37,285 nucleotides of DNA from Phellopilus nigrolimitatus (GCA_021029095.1 JAJOHG010000248.1:1-37285); one strand, 5' to 3'; numbered from the stretch's first letter, positions 21,884-34,527 are shown. Made by a program: numbers and translations. Notes: generated by a model from the letters alone, not told the origin.

Positions 21884-21898
21884 ACGCGTCAAACGCGT
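21884..21898. promoter_or_regulatory. Paired MCB (ACGCGT) boxes upstream of the checkpoint gene
   Basis: Two exact ACGCGT words lie at 21884-21889 and 21893-21898, about 65 and 74 nt upstream of the ATG at 21819. The first is inside the 10-bp palindrome tgacgcgtca. ACGCGT is the MluI cell-cycle box bound by the MBF complex in fungi, which drives G1/S expression of replication and repair genes. Position and gene identity both fit; function is inferred. Confidence 0.6.
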
Positions 21899-22639
21899 TT
21901 TTCTTTTTTGAGAGAATAGCCAAGGTATCGGCACAAAAATTGAGAAGCTTGATAACCGCGTCGATGTCGACGTATGTGATTAAGAATGAACGCGGTTACT
22001 GTACGTGGACGCGACGGTGGCTTCGAGTCGAGAACGCCTATCTGTCGCATTTAGCTAGGTTTCACACGCCCTCTACCATTACATAATACGCTGTCATCAC
22101 CCGTATTACTACCATCTTCTTATGTAGAATCCGTTGTTTCTCCTTTTACGACATGATGATATTCCAAGCATCTCTCCGCAAGTATTTCCTTTACACCTTA
22201 CCTTGCGGAGAAAAATGCGTATCAAGACTGATTAAGTCAAGTAGTATGGAATCTACATAGATACCGCAGATACCAGATATATTATATCTTGACACAAAAC
22301 GGCCGTCGACTTGTAGTCGAACGGAGACATCACTTTGGTGATGATGTAGACCTAAGGTGGGACTAGCTCTCGCGGATCTCAGCCGCGGATGACCAACGCA
22401 CAAATCCGGGCGCCACAACATGCAGGTGTGTATGTAGCAACACGACAGATTTTGAAGGTTCGTACTGCTAAAAACAACGCTAAAAACCCCAAGCCCCGCT
22501 ACTAGGTAGCGGTGATTTTATTTCATAGCCCATTTCCACGGTCTGGCTTTTAACTCGAACAAATGGCTAAGTTCTACGAAGACACGATGCCTGAAAGTTG
22601 GAAAGAAAAAGAAAACAGCATATAAACTATAGCTTCAAT
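21899..22639. other. Intergenic region upstream of the checkpoint gene
   Basis: About 740 nt between the MCB pair and the GAA1 stop codon. It holds further ACGCG half-matches near 21957-22011 and the GAA1 3' UTR. No convincing gene or RNA is visible. Short frames are present on both strands without splice support. Confidence 0.35.
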
Positions 22640-25032
22640 CTACGGCATTGCACAAACAACTGCCGCTTGCAGTAAAAGCGGTAAGCAAATGATACACACG
22701 AATGGCGCAAACCACACGCCAAGCACCGACCAGTCCCACAGCGCCGCGCGGTCTACAAAAGCGGCCAGTACAAGCATCGCGTGCGTTACAAGGAGCGTGT
22801 GCTTGACATCCCGTGCCCCTCGTGTTTCCGACTCGGCAGGAGAAAGCAGCGTGAGCGGAAGGACGAGGACGACGCAGAGCAGCGCGGCGAGCGAGAAGTT
22901 GAGCACGGACGTCACGGAGATCACTGTCGACGCAAGGCATAAGTTGAGTGACTTGAGGACGGAAGACAGCGGGGCAATGTCCGGGGAGGCTTGTGAAGAT
23001 CCTACTCGCGATGCAAGCCAGGCGCAAGAATTTGAAAGGACGAAGAACTTGGCCGCCTGGGGAAAGAGATTAATATCTTGAAGAAGATCCTGAAATCTAA
23101 TAACCATACCGCAATTACTATATAGCTTAGCCTCAAGTCAAGGTGCAAAAATCCGTCATGGAACATCCACGCTTTCCAAGAGACAAAGAAAAGTAGAGCC
23201 CCTGCGGCGTGCGTTACAAGCATAACAAGGAGGGCATCTAGCACTGGTCGGCGCCGGGACACCCATTCCACTGCTTTTTCCTTTTCTTCATCACGCTCTG
23301 CTCTCCGCCAACCGGCATCGACCCATGCGCGGAGCCCGCCGAACATGGTTGCTACACTAATTATGATTACGCTCGGGAGGTAATGCCCGATCTTGAGGAA
23401 TGCCGCAGGGGTGGTCATGATGTAGAAAAAGAACGAGGCATGCAAGCGCTCAAGGAGGTTGTTCATGGTGCGCAGAGTCGATTCAATCACTCTGGAATTA
23501 TTCGTAAGCCTACGAAGTCAAGAGAAAGAGTATACACAACGCACTTGCCGATGGAATGGAAGCCGTGGGGACCCTCAGCTGGAACAGCGAAGAGTGTGAT
23601 AGCGTCTATTCGATATCTTGAAGGAACGAAATATGAATTAGCTTATGGATCCTGTTTTATCGTGGCTAGCTCACCGATGGTAGAGAGCGTGCACACCGCT
23701 GCCTTTACCCAGAGCTTGGTAGTACATATGGCGCGCAATATTCCTTGCACGAATCGAAAACTCAAGGAACGTCGGATTTTCCTTCACTACTGATGGCAGC
23801 CAGACGGGCGGGTACGACTTGTCTTGAGAATCCCTGGGGTCTAAGTGGTCGTACAGAACGACTGGCACGCTGCCCGTGTGTCTGGAGATAATCTGAAAGG
23901 AATTGAACAGGTCTTGGTTTGGCAGCCGACCGTTTAGACCCTCTTTATAGGAATGAGAACGCCGGGTACTAGTAAGAAGTTGACAGACTTACGCACCGTG
24001 GAAGGCACCGAGGTGAGAAAAAGAATGACCCGGGTAATCAATATTTAGAGCATTCCAGATGACTCCGGAAGTTAAATTAAGTGGTTGTATCTCAAGATCT
24101 GCACTCTGCGAGCTTCAGTGCGAATCTCAATGAGCCTGCAGGAGACGTACTAGACTGTACCTCGGCATGATATGCAGATAACCAGGCATGCATCCCAGGC
24201 AGGTGATCGTCTCCTATTACAAATATAATATCTCTTGCCCAGTGCGAATAACCTATGTGAGATGTATTAGTTCAATTGCGAACAAGAGGCCATTGAGCTT
24301 ACCCTTGAGATAGGCCGCGAGCGACAAAATCGTAGCGATGCCTCGTAGATTCAAATTTCCGCCCCCCATTCTGCTAGTCCACGATGCACTAACTACTATG
24401 GCTTCTGTTCCAGACGCACGAGGGGCTGAGAAGATCGCGTACGCGTTCACGCCTGAAATAAACTAGTACATTGATCAATGTCAAGTGTTGTCGGAAACAA
24501 GCAATCGCAGTACCTCGAATGCAGTCGTGAATCTGTAAGACTGTGTTGCTGCATTCAGGCCGAGTTTCTCAAACTCGAGCTTGAGAAAGTCTGCTCGCCT
24601 ATGAGGATCATTAATTAGCAAGCCATGCCATAAGATCGAACGCAGCTCACTCTACGCTTGATGCATTCCTATCCCTAAGATTCTCGAGCTGATCCAAGTA
24701 GCGATCTGCACGATGTACTTCTCCCCAATTCCAGTATGTGTTGACCTGGCATGCATTAAAGCTTGTTAGACATGAGATCAATATGTATTGCTATTTGCAC
24801 ACCTGGCTAGGCTGAAGAGCGTTCTCATCAATGTAAATCCCTCTCCCCAGCAAACTTGACGGCAGAATGAGGAGCCATAAGTATCCTACAGCAAGAAGCA
24901 GGACTCTTCGAATCCTAATAAGCGGCGGAATGGCACCAACGCGAAACACAGTAATGCTTACCGAATTTGAGGCAGCCAGCGCGTTATAAACGACGACAAC
25001 GCACGACGCCGCCGCACCCTAGCATCTTTCAT
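22640..25032 (-). CDS. GAA1: GPI transamidase subunit GAA1
   Basis: Model: eleven exons, 25032-24962, 24914-24803, 24745-24651, 24598-24514, 24462-24303, 24252-24161, 24105-23997, 23942-23675, 23616-23545, 23491-23110 and 23056-22640, giving 620 residues, the usual Gaa1 length. The N-terminal membrane anchor (RVLLLAVGYLWLLILPSSLL) is followed by the lumenal M28-peptidase-like domain (FSAPRASGTEAIVVSASW, WARDIIFVIGDDHLPGMHAW, IDYPGHSFSHLGAFHEGLNG, RLPNQDLFNS). The hallmark MNNLLERLHASFFFYIM precedes several C-terminal membrane helices. Gaa1 is part of the ER complex that attaches GPI anchors to proteins. Long multi-exon phase agreement makes the model firm. The last intron has alternative donors 9 nt apart. 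Confidence 0.95.
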
Positions 25033-25265
25033 ACTCCCGAAGCCATTTTTTATTTTTTCGCGTATGCTGACGAGAGGTAATGGCATTCAAGCTATAGCGG
25101 GCGACAAGGACGACGAGGACAACGTCAGCGACGCGTGAGGCCGACTTGCCTAACTACGTAAGAGACGCGACCTGTAGCCGACGCCGCGCGCGTCGAACGG
25201 CCACGGCGCCTACAGAACTTGCCTTTTTACTACCATCTCATCGCTATATTCTCGACTAGCTTGCG
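25033..25265. promoter_or_regulatory. Divergent promoter between GAA1 and the USP48-like gene
   Basis: A 233-nt head-to-head spacer. It includes an exact ACGCGT at 25131-25136 and other CGACG-rich words. No TATA box is obvious. The two genes have unrelated known roles, so shared control is only a possibility. Confidence 0.5.
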
Positions 25266-28200
25266 ATGAGAGAGAAGCGCAAACGAAATACTGCTTCATC
25301 ATCAAAAGGTCTTTCTGTTGGTGAAAGGCTCAACCGGACTCGCCTGCTTGCGGAGAGCGACCTGCGCTGGAATTGGATTGGAACTGACGTGAAAGCCGTC
25401 TCCGAAATCACTGAAGAACATAGGTTGCGAGCATCTGGTCTTGCGCTGTTGAACTCTAGACGTGCATGCACGAATAAGTATCTTCAGAAGTCCGGCGAAC
25501 AGCAACGCGCGCCGCAACGACTTACATTCGAGTCGGAAGACCCGGACGATGTTATAGTCATTTCGGACAGCGAGGACGAACCGCTGTGTGACAAAAAACG
25601 CTGTAGGGACAATCCATACTGCTTGAACTATCTTGGTCAGGAGAAGTGGGAGGATGAGGGTAGGCTACTCGTTACCACGGATGTTTGATACATATTTGAA
25701 CAATCATCTTATTTTTTAGAGGGTGCTGAAGAAGCATACCTCAAGGTGCATCTCAAGGAAGAAGACCCTGAAAGCGACTCAAGAAAACGCACGCTTCCTG
25801 TCGGTTTGAAGGTTGGGGCTCTTTGTGTTTTTAGTATTGAATCAGCCAACAAATGATATGCATCACTTAGAATCTTGGTGCTACTTGTTACGCAAACGCA
25901 TTTTTGCAGGTAAGAAGTCTTTTTGCGACGCCAAAGCCACCTCTCAACTTCCGCAGGTTTGGTTTCAAGACCTAGCCTTTCGTTCCGGCGTCTACAGATG
26001 TCAGCCTGTGAACAATCAACAACATTTCAAAGATTCGCCTATCTTTCAGCTCCAAGTAACGTTCGCAGCGCTTCAAGAAGGCAATCAAGCTGTTTTCAAT
26101 CCCGTGAAACTTGTTGAGAGCCTTCGTCTGAAAACATCTGAGCAACAAGATGCCCAAGAGTGCGCCATTATCAGATAAAATTATGCCATTACCCTCACAT
26201 TTACTCCTAAAGGTTCTCCAAATTATTCATGTCTCACCTCGATGACGAATTCAAGAAGCAATCCAACCCAGAGTTACGCTCACTACTTCCCGATCAAGTG
26301 GGTAATGATACTCTTGACTGAATGTTATGTTACAAGCTGACAAGAACGATTTCAGTTTGAAGGAAAGATGGCTAATGCCACTGTTTGTGACAATTGCAAG
26401 ACACGGTCAGAGAGGGAAACGACGTTCCTTGAGCTCGAAGTCAATCTGGAGGTAGCATTCTTTTCTGTGCTTGCTGCATTAAATCTGATTTTTCGGCTTG
26501 GCCTTGGCAGAAAAACGGGTCATTGGAAGATCGAATTGCCGCTCTTCTAGCGCCAGAAAGACTAAACGGCGAGAACAAGTACGTGCGTAACAATTATGTT
26601 GCTGCTTTTATCTTCATCATTGTTTAAAGGTATCTCTGCTCGGTGTGTGAAAGCCTCGAAAATGCCACGCGATACACGGAAATTCGGAACCTGCCCCCTG
26701 TGCTACACATATCTCTTCTTCGTTTCGTCTACGACTTGACGACCTATGAGCGGAAGAAGTCCAAGCTTCCTCTCAAATTCCCTCCATACCTAAATATGAG
26801 CCCGTTTCTGCAATCGGCAGATCCTCACCAAATAATTGTCGAAGATAAGAATGAAGGGAACGTCTACGAGCTTAGGGGCGTGCTTTTACATAAGGGTCAG
26901 AGCGCATATCACGGACACTATGAAGCGCAGGTGTATAACCAAACGTACGTACTAGTCCTGATCCATACGGTTTTGCTCGATTGCGTAAACGGTTCTGAAA
27001 ACATCTTCAGCGCGAAGAAATGGTACCAGTTCAATGATGAAATCGTCACATCTTTAGCATCTTTCCATGACCCCAAAGCAGACAAAAAGTCCATTGTAGT
27101 CGATAACGATGAGGAGTATGATTATATATGTTTGCTGAGGTCCTTTGGCTAATCTATCTTCAGCGGAAGGCCGACTAAACGCCAAAAGCGAGCAGCGAAA
27201 TCTCGCAGGATAGACGATAGCGATGACGAGCAAGCCGTACAGTGAGTGTACGTTTACTTCTCTTACATTCGTATCTAATTGATCACGTATAGAGCAACGC
27301 CTGCCAGTATAACTTCAGGGAACAGGTAAAGTTAACAGTGAATTCTCGTCGACAAGAATCAAATAACTGAAGCATCTCAAAGGTGCCTTACGTCGAGAGA
27401 CGCGTACATGCTTATTTACGCGCGTCGGGAAGACCTAAGCCATGCAAATACGAGGCCATTGTTACCGCCTGAATCTGCACTCGAGATCGTACGGTCTTCA
27501 AACGATGCACATGAGCAGGACTGTAAGAAGCACAAAAGGAAGTAAGCAAAGCCAGGCTCAACTCTATTGCTGCTGTTAAGTAGTATAACAAAGACAGGAC
27601 TCTAAGGAAGAAGAATTCGCCAAAGTTCGTAAGATGGTCATGGACATCTATCAGTCTTGGAATGTTTCCTCCTCTTCCGATGTGCGTTTGTTTTTGGCGA
27701 ATTAATGCGAAAAAACCCACAGTCTAACTGTATCTCAGCCTAGCGTGGTCGTCAGTAAGAGCGCAATTGAAAAATGGCTTTCGCACTGGCTCACTCCGAC
27801 CGAGGACAAGAAGGGAAAGCAGAAGGGAAATACAGAGACCTCTGCAGATGCGCAGACCCAAGAGGATAATGGCGCGATCTCAGATTTCATTGAAGGCCTT
27901 CCTGCAATACTGTCTGGGTCGTATAAGCCCGATACACTGTCCACGGGCGCATGCACATTGTCGCCCCGTTCATCGGAGACCATTAGTAACTCGGCTCTTC
28001 TTTGCCGGCATGATCGCTTGAATCCACTCCTCGATAAAGAAATGAAGCTGATTTCAGAGGTGAGCGTTATATATAGTTGAACCTTCCTTAATAGTAAACT
28101 GACCGAGCTGACTGAAAGGCTGCCCATGATAAAATGGTCGAGAATGGCTTTACGTTGAAGCCTAAATTTACCGTGGACGATGTTTGTGGCCAATGTATAG

Positions 28201-30055
28201 AAGACGAGTTCATGGGTGTGTGCTTTTCCCAAGCAGGCTGGATAGCTGGATGGCGTTATTGAATGCGAACCTAGAGAAGCTCTATCACATCGAGCACCCC
28301 CAATTTGTGTCCGAGTTCAATCAGATTTGCAATACCGAGTCGGAGATTGAAGGCTATTGGATCTCTAAAGCATGGTTGAAGGGTGAGTTCTGTTTACGTT
28401 TGCCTTTGATGTACCTCGCCGTCCAATTTCTTACTCACCTAACCCTAATGCCAGACTGGCAATTAAACAAGCCCAAGATGCACGTAACTTTCCGAGGGGA
28501 TCCATCGCCTGATGGACCAGACTTCTATTCTCATGTGAGGTGCGAACATGGTAATCTGACACTCAACGTCACTGCTCGTCGACGCATCTCATTCGAGGTC
28601 TGACATTCCTCGTCTTTTCAAACTATGTACTGGTGCTTATTCTCCTCTTGCAAGGCTGTTGAACTTCTCAAACGCCTCTTCCCTGCATGGGATCCACCTG
28701 ATTGGGACGCCGAAGTCTGCGCGGCTTGCGATGTAGTGGTGCATCAATCCAAAGAAAGCAGATTGGAGCAGAGAAGAAAAGCAGAAAACGAGAAGGTAAC
28801 TCAAGTTTCAATTTGGTCGACTGCTGCTCACGTCCCACTTAGGCATTGCTGCATCGCCTGCACAATGATAAGGTTTTCGGGCGCCAGTCTCTTATGGACA
28901 ACATACCATGTGCGATTGTCCCATCGGCTTTTATCCACGAATGGACATCATGGCTTGTCAAACCTGGAGAAGCCCGGCGCCCAGTTGCCATCGATAATTC
29001 ATACATGCTGTGTGACCACGGGTTATTAAACGTTGACTTGTCTGATGAGTTCGACTTTGATGACACTCTCGCTGTCGTGACAAGGGCGGAATGGGATCTT
29101 CTGCAGAACCTGTACGAGCTCCTTCGTTTGTTTGTCACCTGTACTGACAGAAGTCTTCAGATACATCGCGGAGCCATTGATTGCGGTCAGCTGCATGACT
29201 GAGCCGACAACAGATGGTAATAAAGAAAAAAAAGTAGTCAGCGACCTACCATGCTGTCCGGAGTGTAGAACTAAGAAGTATATAGCTGCTTCGTTTCTTT
29301 CGAAGACTTATTCTGATTTGTTTGATTATCAGTAAACTCAACTTCGTGTCAACTGCACTCGCGATTATTCTCCTCAAGTCCAGTGAACCTGTCCCTCGAC
29401 CCCTTTCTGTGTCGCCATCGCAGTCTGGTCCCTACGCAAAGACAATACCCACATCTCTCATTAACGGAAGTTGCAAAATGGCGTCTGGACGGGCGAGCTC
29501 GCCGTCTCACGGAAGAGCGAACGGAACGAGGCAATCAAAGAGGCTGAAGGAAGGGAAGAACTCTTGCCGTCAAACAGTACAAATCTACAAGAAATGGACT
29601 GTCAAAGATGTCAAAATTGCTGTAGGTCTTCAAACCTCATTTAGCTATCCATTGATGCCACGCTCATTGTTTCTAAGATATCTAAAGTTTTCAAAATCCC
29701 GACAATCTCACAACGATTATATTATCGTGGCAAAGAGCTCGAGGAAAATTCTGAGACAGTCGCTGATCTCGAGATCCTCGATCGAGACACACTCTACCTG
29801 AAAGAAGTCGAAGATACAATTGTGCTAGATTCAGACATAGAGGAAGATGGCAAAAGCACGAAGAAACGGGATGAAGGGGGTGCGTTCAAAGGCACGCTAT
29901 TGAGTGGCGGTACATCTTCGTCACTTCCGTCGGAGTCAGATCAGCGTCCGGATAGCTCGAGGTCCTCGTCTCCTGTTCAGAAAGCGTGTCTCCAATGTAC
30001 GCTCTATAATCCCACTTTCGCTACTGAGTGTGAAGCGTGTGAAGCGCCGCTATGA
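25266..30055 (+). CDS. USP48: USP48-like ubiquitin carboxyl-terminal hydrolase
   Basis: A 22-exon model from ATG 25266 to TGA 30053-30055 gives 1205 residues with all phases agreeing. The USP core is intact: Cys box NLGATCYANAFLQVW (Cys about 168), QQDAQEF, the metal-binding pairs CDNC and CSVC, and the His box YHGHYEAQVY with WYQFNDE. Three DUSP domains follow. Each has a paired-Trp segment (KSAIEKWLSHWL; WISKAWLKDWQL; FIHEWTSWLVKP) and a Cys-His motif (LLCRHDRL; VRCEHGNL; MLCDHGLL). After a CCPEC motif comes a ubiquitin-like part (FKIPTISQRLYYRGKELEEN). A RanBP2-type finger (CLQCTLYNPTFATECEAC) closes the protein. The three DUSPs plus the Ubl domain match human USP48; the added C-terminal finger is a difference. 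Exon choices around 27540-27600 and 28215-28275 depended on phase. Confidence 0.92.
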
Positions 30056-30368
30056 CCTCTTATCTATCTCATATATTACGACTACTATGCGTTTGCCTGT
30101 ATTAATCCGCTACATTTTGTACTGACATATGGTAATCGCGTACTCTCCGAAAATCTGCAATTGCAACTTGAAAGTCCTTTTACATATACAATGGATACAT
30201 ATTTTTTGTAAGCGGAGAAGGAAAGGGAAGAAAGCATGACTAATAATATAGCGAATTGTCAGTGCAAGTAGTGATAATAAAACAACGGCGCGGAATTCGA
30301 ATTCAATGAACTTCAATCACAACCTGGACCCAAAAGTGATAGCAAAAATCTACGTCGTGCAGGAGGGC
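30056..30368. other. Convergent 3' spacer
   Basis: A 313-nt tail-to-tail gap between the USP48-like gene and the gene ending at 30369. It is AT-rich, with taataa/ataata words near 30240-30280 suited to 3' ends. Nothing else is visible. Confidence 0.4.
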
Positions 30369-33300
30369 CTAGAATTCAATAGACCCCATGCTCGAAAGAG
30401 GAGCGACGGCTGTCGGGAACAACGATATAGCGTTCGACGGGACGATTGAATATTGCGGAGGCACCGTACCTGTCGAATGTGGTCGGATCGCGTCGAGTGT
30501 CGGAGCCAAAGGAGCAGGCTCGATGATCGGTGGACGCGTTTGCTGTTGCAACAAAGAACTGGCAGTCATCATTACATCGACTTCGCTCGATAGCGGACCG
30601 GTAATCTCCACGGCCTGCGCAACGGCGCTCTGTGTGGCCACCGACACTTCGTTGACCGTCACCTGTGCCGCCGAAGACGTCTGCGGCGCCGGTATACCCG
30701 TCGCGAGAGACATCACCGCTGTGCGGTCTGCCGCGACCTGCCGTGCGGCTTGGAACACAACTTGCTGAGCTGCTGCAACCAACGCATGCGATGACGGCGA
30801 GACCACGTCGGGAGGCGCGGACACTTCCTGATCAAGCGCCTGCGCGGTCAGCGTGAGCACGTGCTGTTGTTTTGCGAGCGCCTGCAGCTCTGGACCCGGG
30901 GGCTCATTCGGGTTGTGCGCGGCAATGACGTGTGCCTGCGCCTCCTGGGCAACCCGTTGTGCGGCACTCGTAAGGACCTGCATCATCTGCGCGTCCTGTG
31001 TGGTGAGGGATGCTGCCTGCCCCACGGGCTGCGGCAATGACGCTACTGGTCTGATTGCATTGAAGTCAGCGACAGTCGGAAAACGACTGACGTTTACAAA
31101 CCGTGCGGTGACACCCGCGACGTTGGGTACCATAGAATCACTGTTCACCCTCCTTGGATTATGGATTTCCGCGACCAGAGACGGCCGAGAACCACTAAAG
31201 GATATGTCCGTGCCTGTTGGCACAGGCGAAACACTAACGAGAAAAGACTGTGTTAGCAGCTCTTCCCGACCGTCTTGGGCAGTCTAACGTAAAAAAGGGT
31301 TTTGTTGTTTTTCATAAGCAAATCATAGCAAGTCACTTTTGAAGACAGCGCACCCTGGCTTCGACCATAATTTCGCAGCTTTGAGCATCCGAGGGCGGTG
31401 TCCCATGTAAACTACCATCCCGCCACGATAACCACGAAGGGAGATTCGGCGAGCTGTACTGGACCTGAATGTTCGCACGCGATGCTTGAGGATCCCAAAT
31501 CCGAGGTGTCCAAGACCATCGAAGCCCGATGTACGCGACGCTTGGCGGAGACCCAGCGAGCTTCCGATGAAACGGCCGAAAGTCCCATCCGCCTTCAGGT
31601 TTTTTCTTCGCATCGATATTCCAGATATGATTTCCCTTCGACTTCGCCTTCTTGCCGTCCTCGTTGAAGCGCGAGATGTACGGCTGGGTCCAAAGATAGT
31701 TCCGAACCTTCAATTGAATTGGAGAACATAAGCGATGTATTTTCCGACGAGGTCCGACATAACGGTACCTTTTTCATGGCAATTTTTTCCTCGGAGTATC
31801 CTTGTCGTGCGAGCTAGAATAACATCAGATCACAAATCACTTTCATAAATAAAGTAAATTTGCCTCTTCTAAGAATCCATTCGTAAAGGCCTGTATACGA
31901 AACTTGAATGGCCGAAAATCAGGGGATTCATCCAGCCGCTGCATTTTCTTTGCCATTAGCGTCTGGTGTATAAGCTCGCCCTTTGCATCCGTCGCGTCTA
32001 CTACAAGCCCAAAGCGTTCAGTCCCGAACTCGTCAAATATTTAAGAGATGACTTACAGTTTGAGCAGACCTTATTCAAGAACTCAAAGAAGATGCGATCC
32101 ACCACCACACGATACTCCGGCGGGACATCGTTCCCATGACCCGATGATCCCTGCCCTTCTCCTGGAGAGTTTCCCCCCATCCGCTGCCGTGTCGATGCCC
32201 GCTCGCGACTGCTCTCCCGGCTCTTCATCGTCGGTGACGCCTTAGAGAAGGAGTATCCGCGCGAGTGTCCGTTAGTCCACTCATATTCGTCGTCGTCGTC
32301 TTCCTCGCATGATGACGAGCTGTATGAGCGCGCACGTCCGTTGTGGGTGTCGTTGTGGCTGGGCACGAACTCGGGCGGCTGCTGGTGCTGCACCTGGACG
32401 GACATGGTACTTGAGACACTCTCGGGAGGCGGCGCGCCGTATACGAGCGCTGCGGCGTGCGGATTTGTCGCCGACAGAGGTAGTGGATTTACCGCTGTGA
32501 GGGGGTTGGAGAATGACGATGAGCGCGAGGCGCGGGACATAGTGGCTGCGGAGATGCCCGTATTAGAGACCATCGGCCCTGCTGAGATTGGGTTGTGCCC
32601 GGGCGGAGGGTAAGGAGGCGCCTCGTATGGTATCGTGGATGGACCAGAAAGGTCCTGCGGGTGTACTGTACCTATGCCTGAGCCCAGCGGAGCAGGTACG
32701 GGGCCCGGACCAGGTACCTCTGGCCATGTTCCTCTAATACTCGTTGGGCTTCCGAGCTCAAACTCGCCATCTCGGTCTCCAGGGTCAGCAGTAGGCATGG
32801 GAACGGATGAAGGAATCGTTACGGGAAATGTCGGCTGGGTTTGCGTAAGCGACGGGTGCACCGTTGTGACGGGTGCGGATGCAGAAAGATGCTTCTGCAA
32901 CATGGGCCAGCTGACAGTCCGCGAAGATACCAAACTTGCGGGGGGACTATCAGGCCGTGAGGAAGAACCAGTGGGAGACGAAGCTCCTAAGGGTGTGAAA
33001 CAAGACATAGACGACAAAGAGGCAGATAAAGGGGCAGAGGTTGGTGCGGCAGAAACTTGCACGTTACCTGGCATTAGTCCAGCGGGGGACGGGATGAGTG
33101 AGGGTGGATGTGAACTCGAAAGCATCTGATTGGGAATCGAGGAGAGGTTCAGGCTCGCTGTAGAAGGGGTAGCAGGTTGGGTTGGCGGAGGAAGTCTTCC
33201 ATCTGCCGAATCCAAACGAATCGCCTTGTGAATACGGCTTTCCGCCATAGATGACGCGCAGCGCTTGCGAGACGTATCCGATTCTGGACTGCTCTGGAGG

Positions 33301-34473
33301 CCGTTTCCATTACACGTGTCTACAGCCATTGGTCCACCAGCGGGTCGCTCGAGCGACGCCTGGGTAGAAGAGAGAGAAACAAGCCCAACGTTAGAGAAAA
33401 ATCCAGGTGTCTGTGAATGATTGAGGCCAGGCAGCGACAAGGAATGCCGGTGCCCTTGCGCACTCGACGGGGGCGATACACTGGACAGAATCGTTCGACC
33501 GTCTGGACTCCCCTGATTGGGAGGTGTATCGAGCATAGTGGCCGACATTAAGTCAGACACGAGCGCAATCTGTTTTTTCATCTCATCAATTTTTGTCGAT
33601 GCTTCTACGCCCTGCCCCATCGAACACGCCTGACGTGCGGATGCTGCTGCCCTCATGATGCTGAAAGTAATTTGAGGTTAGAATCTTTCGGTGGAGTGAA
33701 ATTTGACAGCATAAATATAAACACCGCGGAATCGTAGGAAGCAAGAAGCTATTGTACAGGTGCAGTGCTTACCTATTTAACACGTCATCCACAACGAGCA
33801 TATGCGGTGCGCTTACAGGGTCTGGGCGAGAAATACCCGAAGGAGCCGAAAACTTGAAGACGGACTCATGTGAGGATTGCGGTGGAGAAGCCCGAGAGAC
33901 GAATCCAGCTGTACTCGGGGATGCGAGAGATCCAGACCGACTGCGATTCAACAAAGACGCTCCAGGTTCATCTAGTGCCGAGGCCAAGGACGACGTCGAG
34001 ACATTTGAGTACGGAGGAGGAACAGGAGAGGCTGCCAGTGACGGATTGCTGGAGGGGGAGTGCGCACTACTCGGAGACTCTTCGCGATTGGACGTAATGC
34101 CTTGCATATCATCACTTGTAGAGCCTAAAGGTTGCAGTTGCTGCCGACTCGAATCGAAACTGGACAGGAAAACATTTGACGATCCTGAGGCAGACATACT
34201 ATCCAGAACGTCGATATCCAGCTGCGACATGGATGAGACTGATTGCGAAGGAAGCGAAGGGGCCATGACCGAGCTAGGCCCGGGATCGAATGAGTTCACG
34301 ACTCCTGCAATATCCGATGCTGATGAGGGAAGACCATCCGACGGCGAAGGATCGAAACTAGGAAAGGATACACCCATATCTTCCGACTTTGGGACAAATG
34401 TACCAACGCCATCGCCTGTCAGCATATCCGAGTGAATGTGCGCATCGGATTTTTTTCGAAGAGATGTTGGCAT
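30369..34473 (-). CDS. Conserved basidiomycete protein with Ig/CADG-like fold region, function unknown
   Basis: Model: exons 34473-33773, 33660-32057, 32000-31864, 31813-31769, 31707-31354 and 31283-30369, giving 1251 residues. The first 740 residues are Ser/Pro-rich and disordered in character. The ordered part spans about 746-950: EYRVVVDRIFFEFLNKVCSN, FRPFKFRIQAFTNGFLEEL, WTQPYISRFNEDGKKAKSKG, GLRWSWTPRIWDPQAS and LPSWLSWRDGSLHGTPP. The last block resembles the Ig-like/CADG modules of the form P-x-WLxW-x-DGxLxGTPP, which suggests a beta-sandwich. The C-terminal 300 residues are Ala/Gln/Val-rich. There is no signal peptide or membrane helix, so it is probably intracellular, possibly nuclear. 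The third intron appears to use a GC donor. The start could also be a Met 17 codons downstream. Confidence 0.8.
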
Positions 34474-34527
34474 TGAGAAAAAAGATATACGGGACGTGCG
34501 CTGAACTAGAGATACGTGGGTCGTAAG

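Noticed and set aside
22325..22420. Possible C/D box snoRNA (GTGATGAT box near 22335)
   Set aside because: No CTGA D box at a suitable distance and no terminal stem.
23057..23109. Ultra-short 29-nt intron in GAA1
   Set aside because: A later acceptor (CCCCAG) with donor GTATGG gives a 53-nt intron in the same phase and a smooth membrane-helix junction.
32635..33129. 164-codon plus-strand open frame
   Set aside because: Antisense to the Ser/Pro-rich exon of the 1251-residue gene; Gly/Val/Glu composition is typical of a complementary shadow, and there is no start context.
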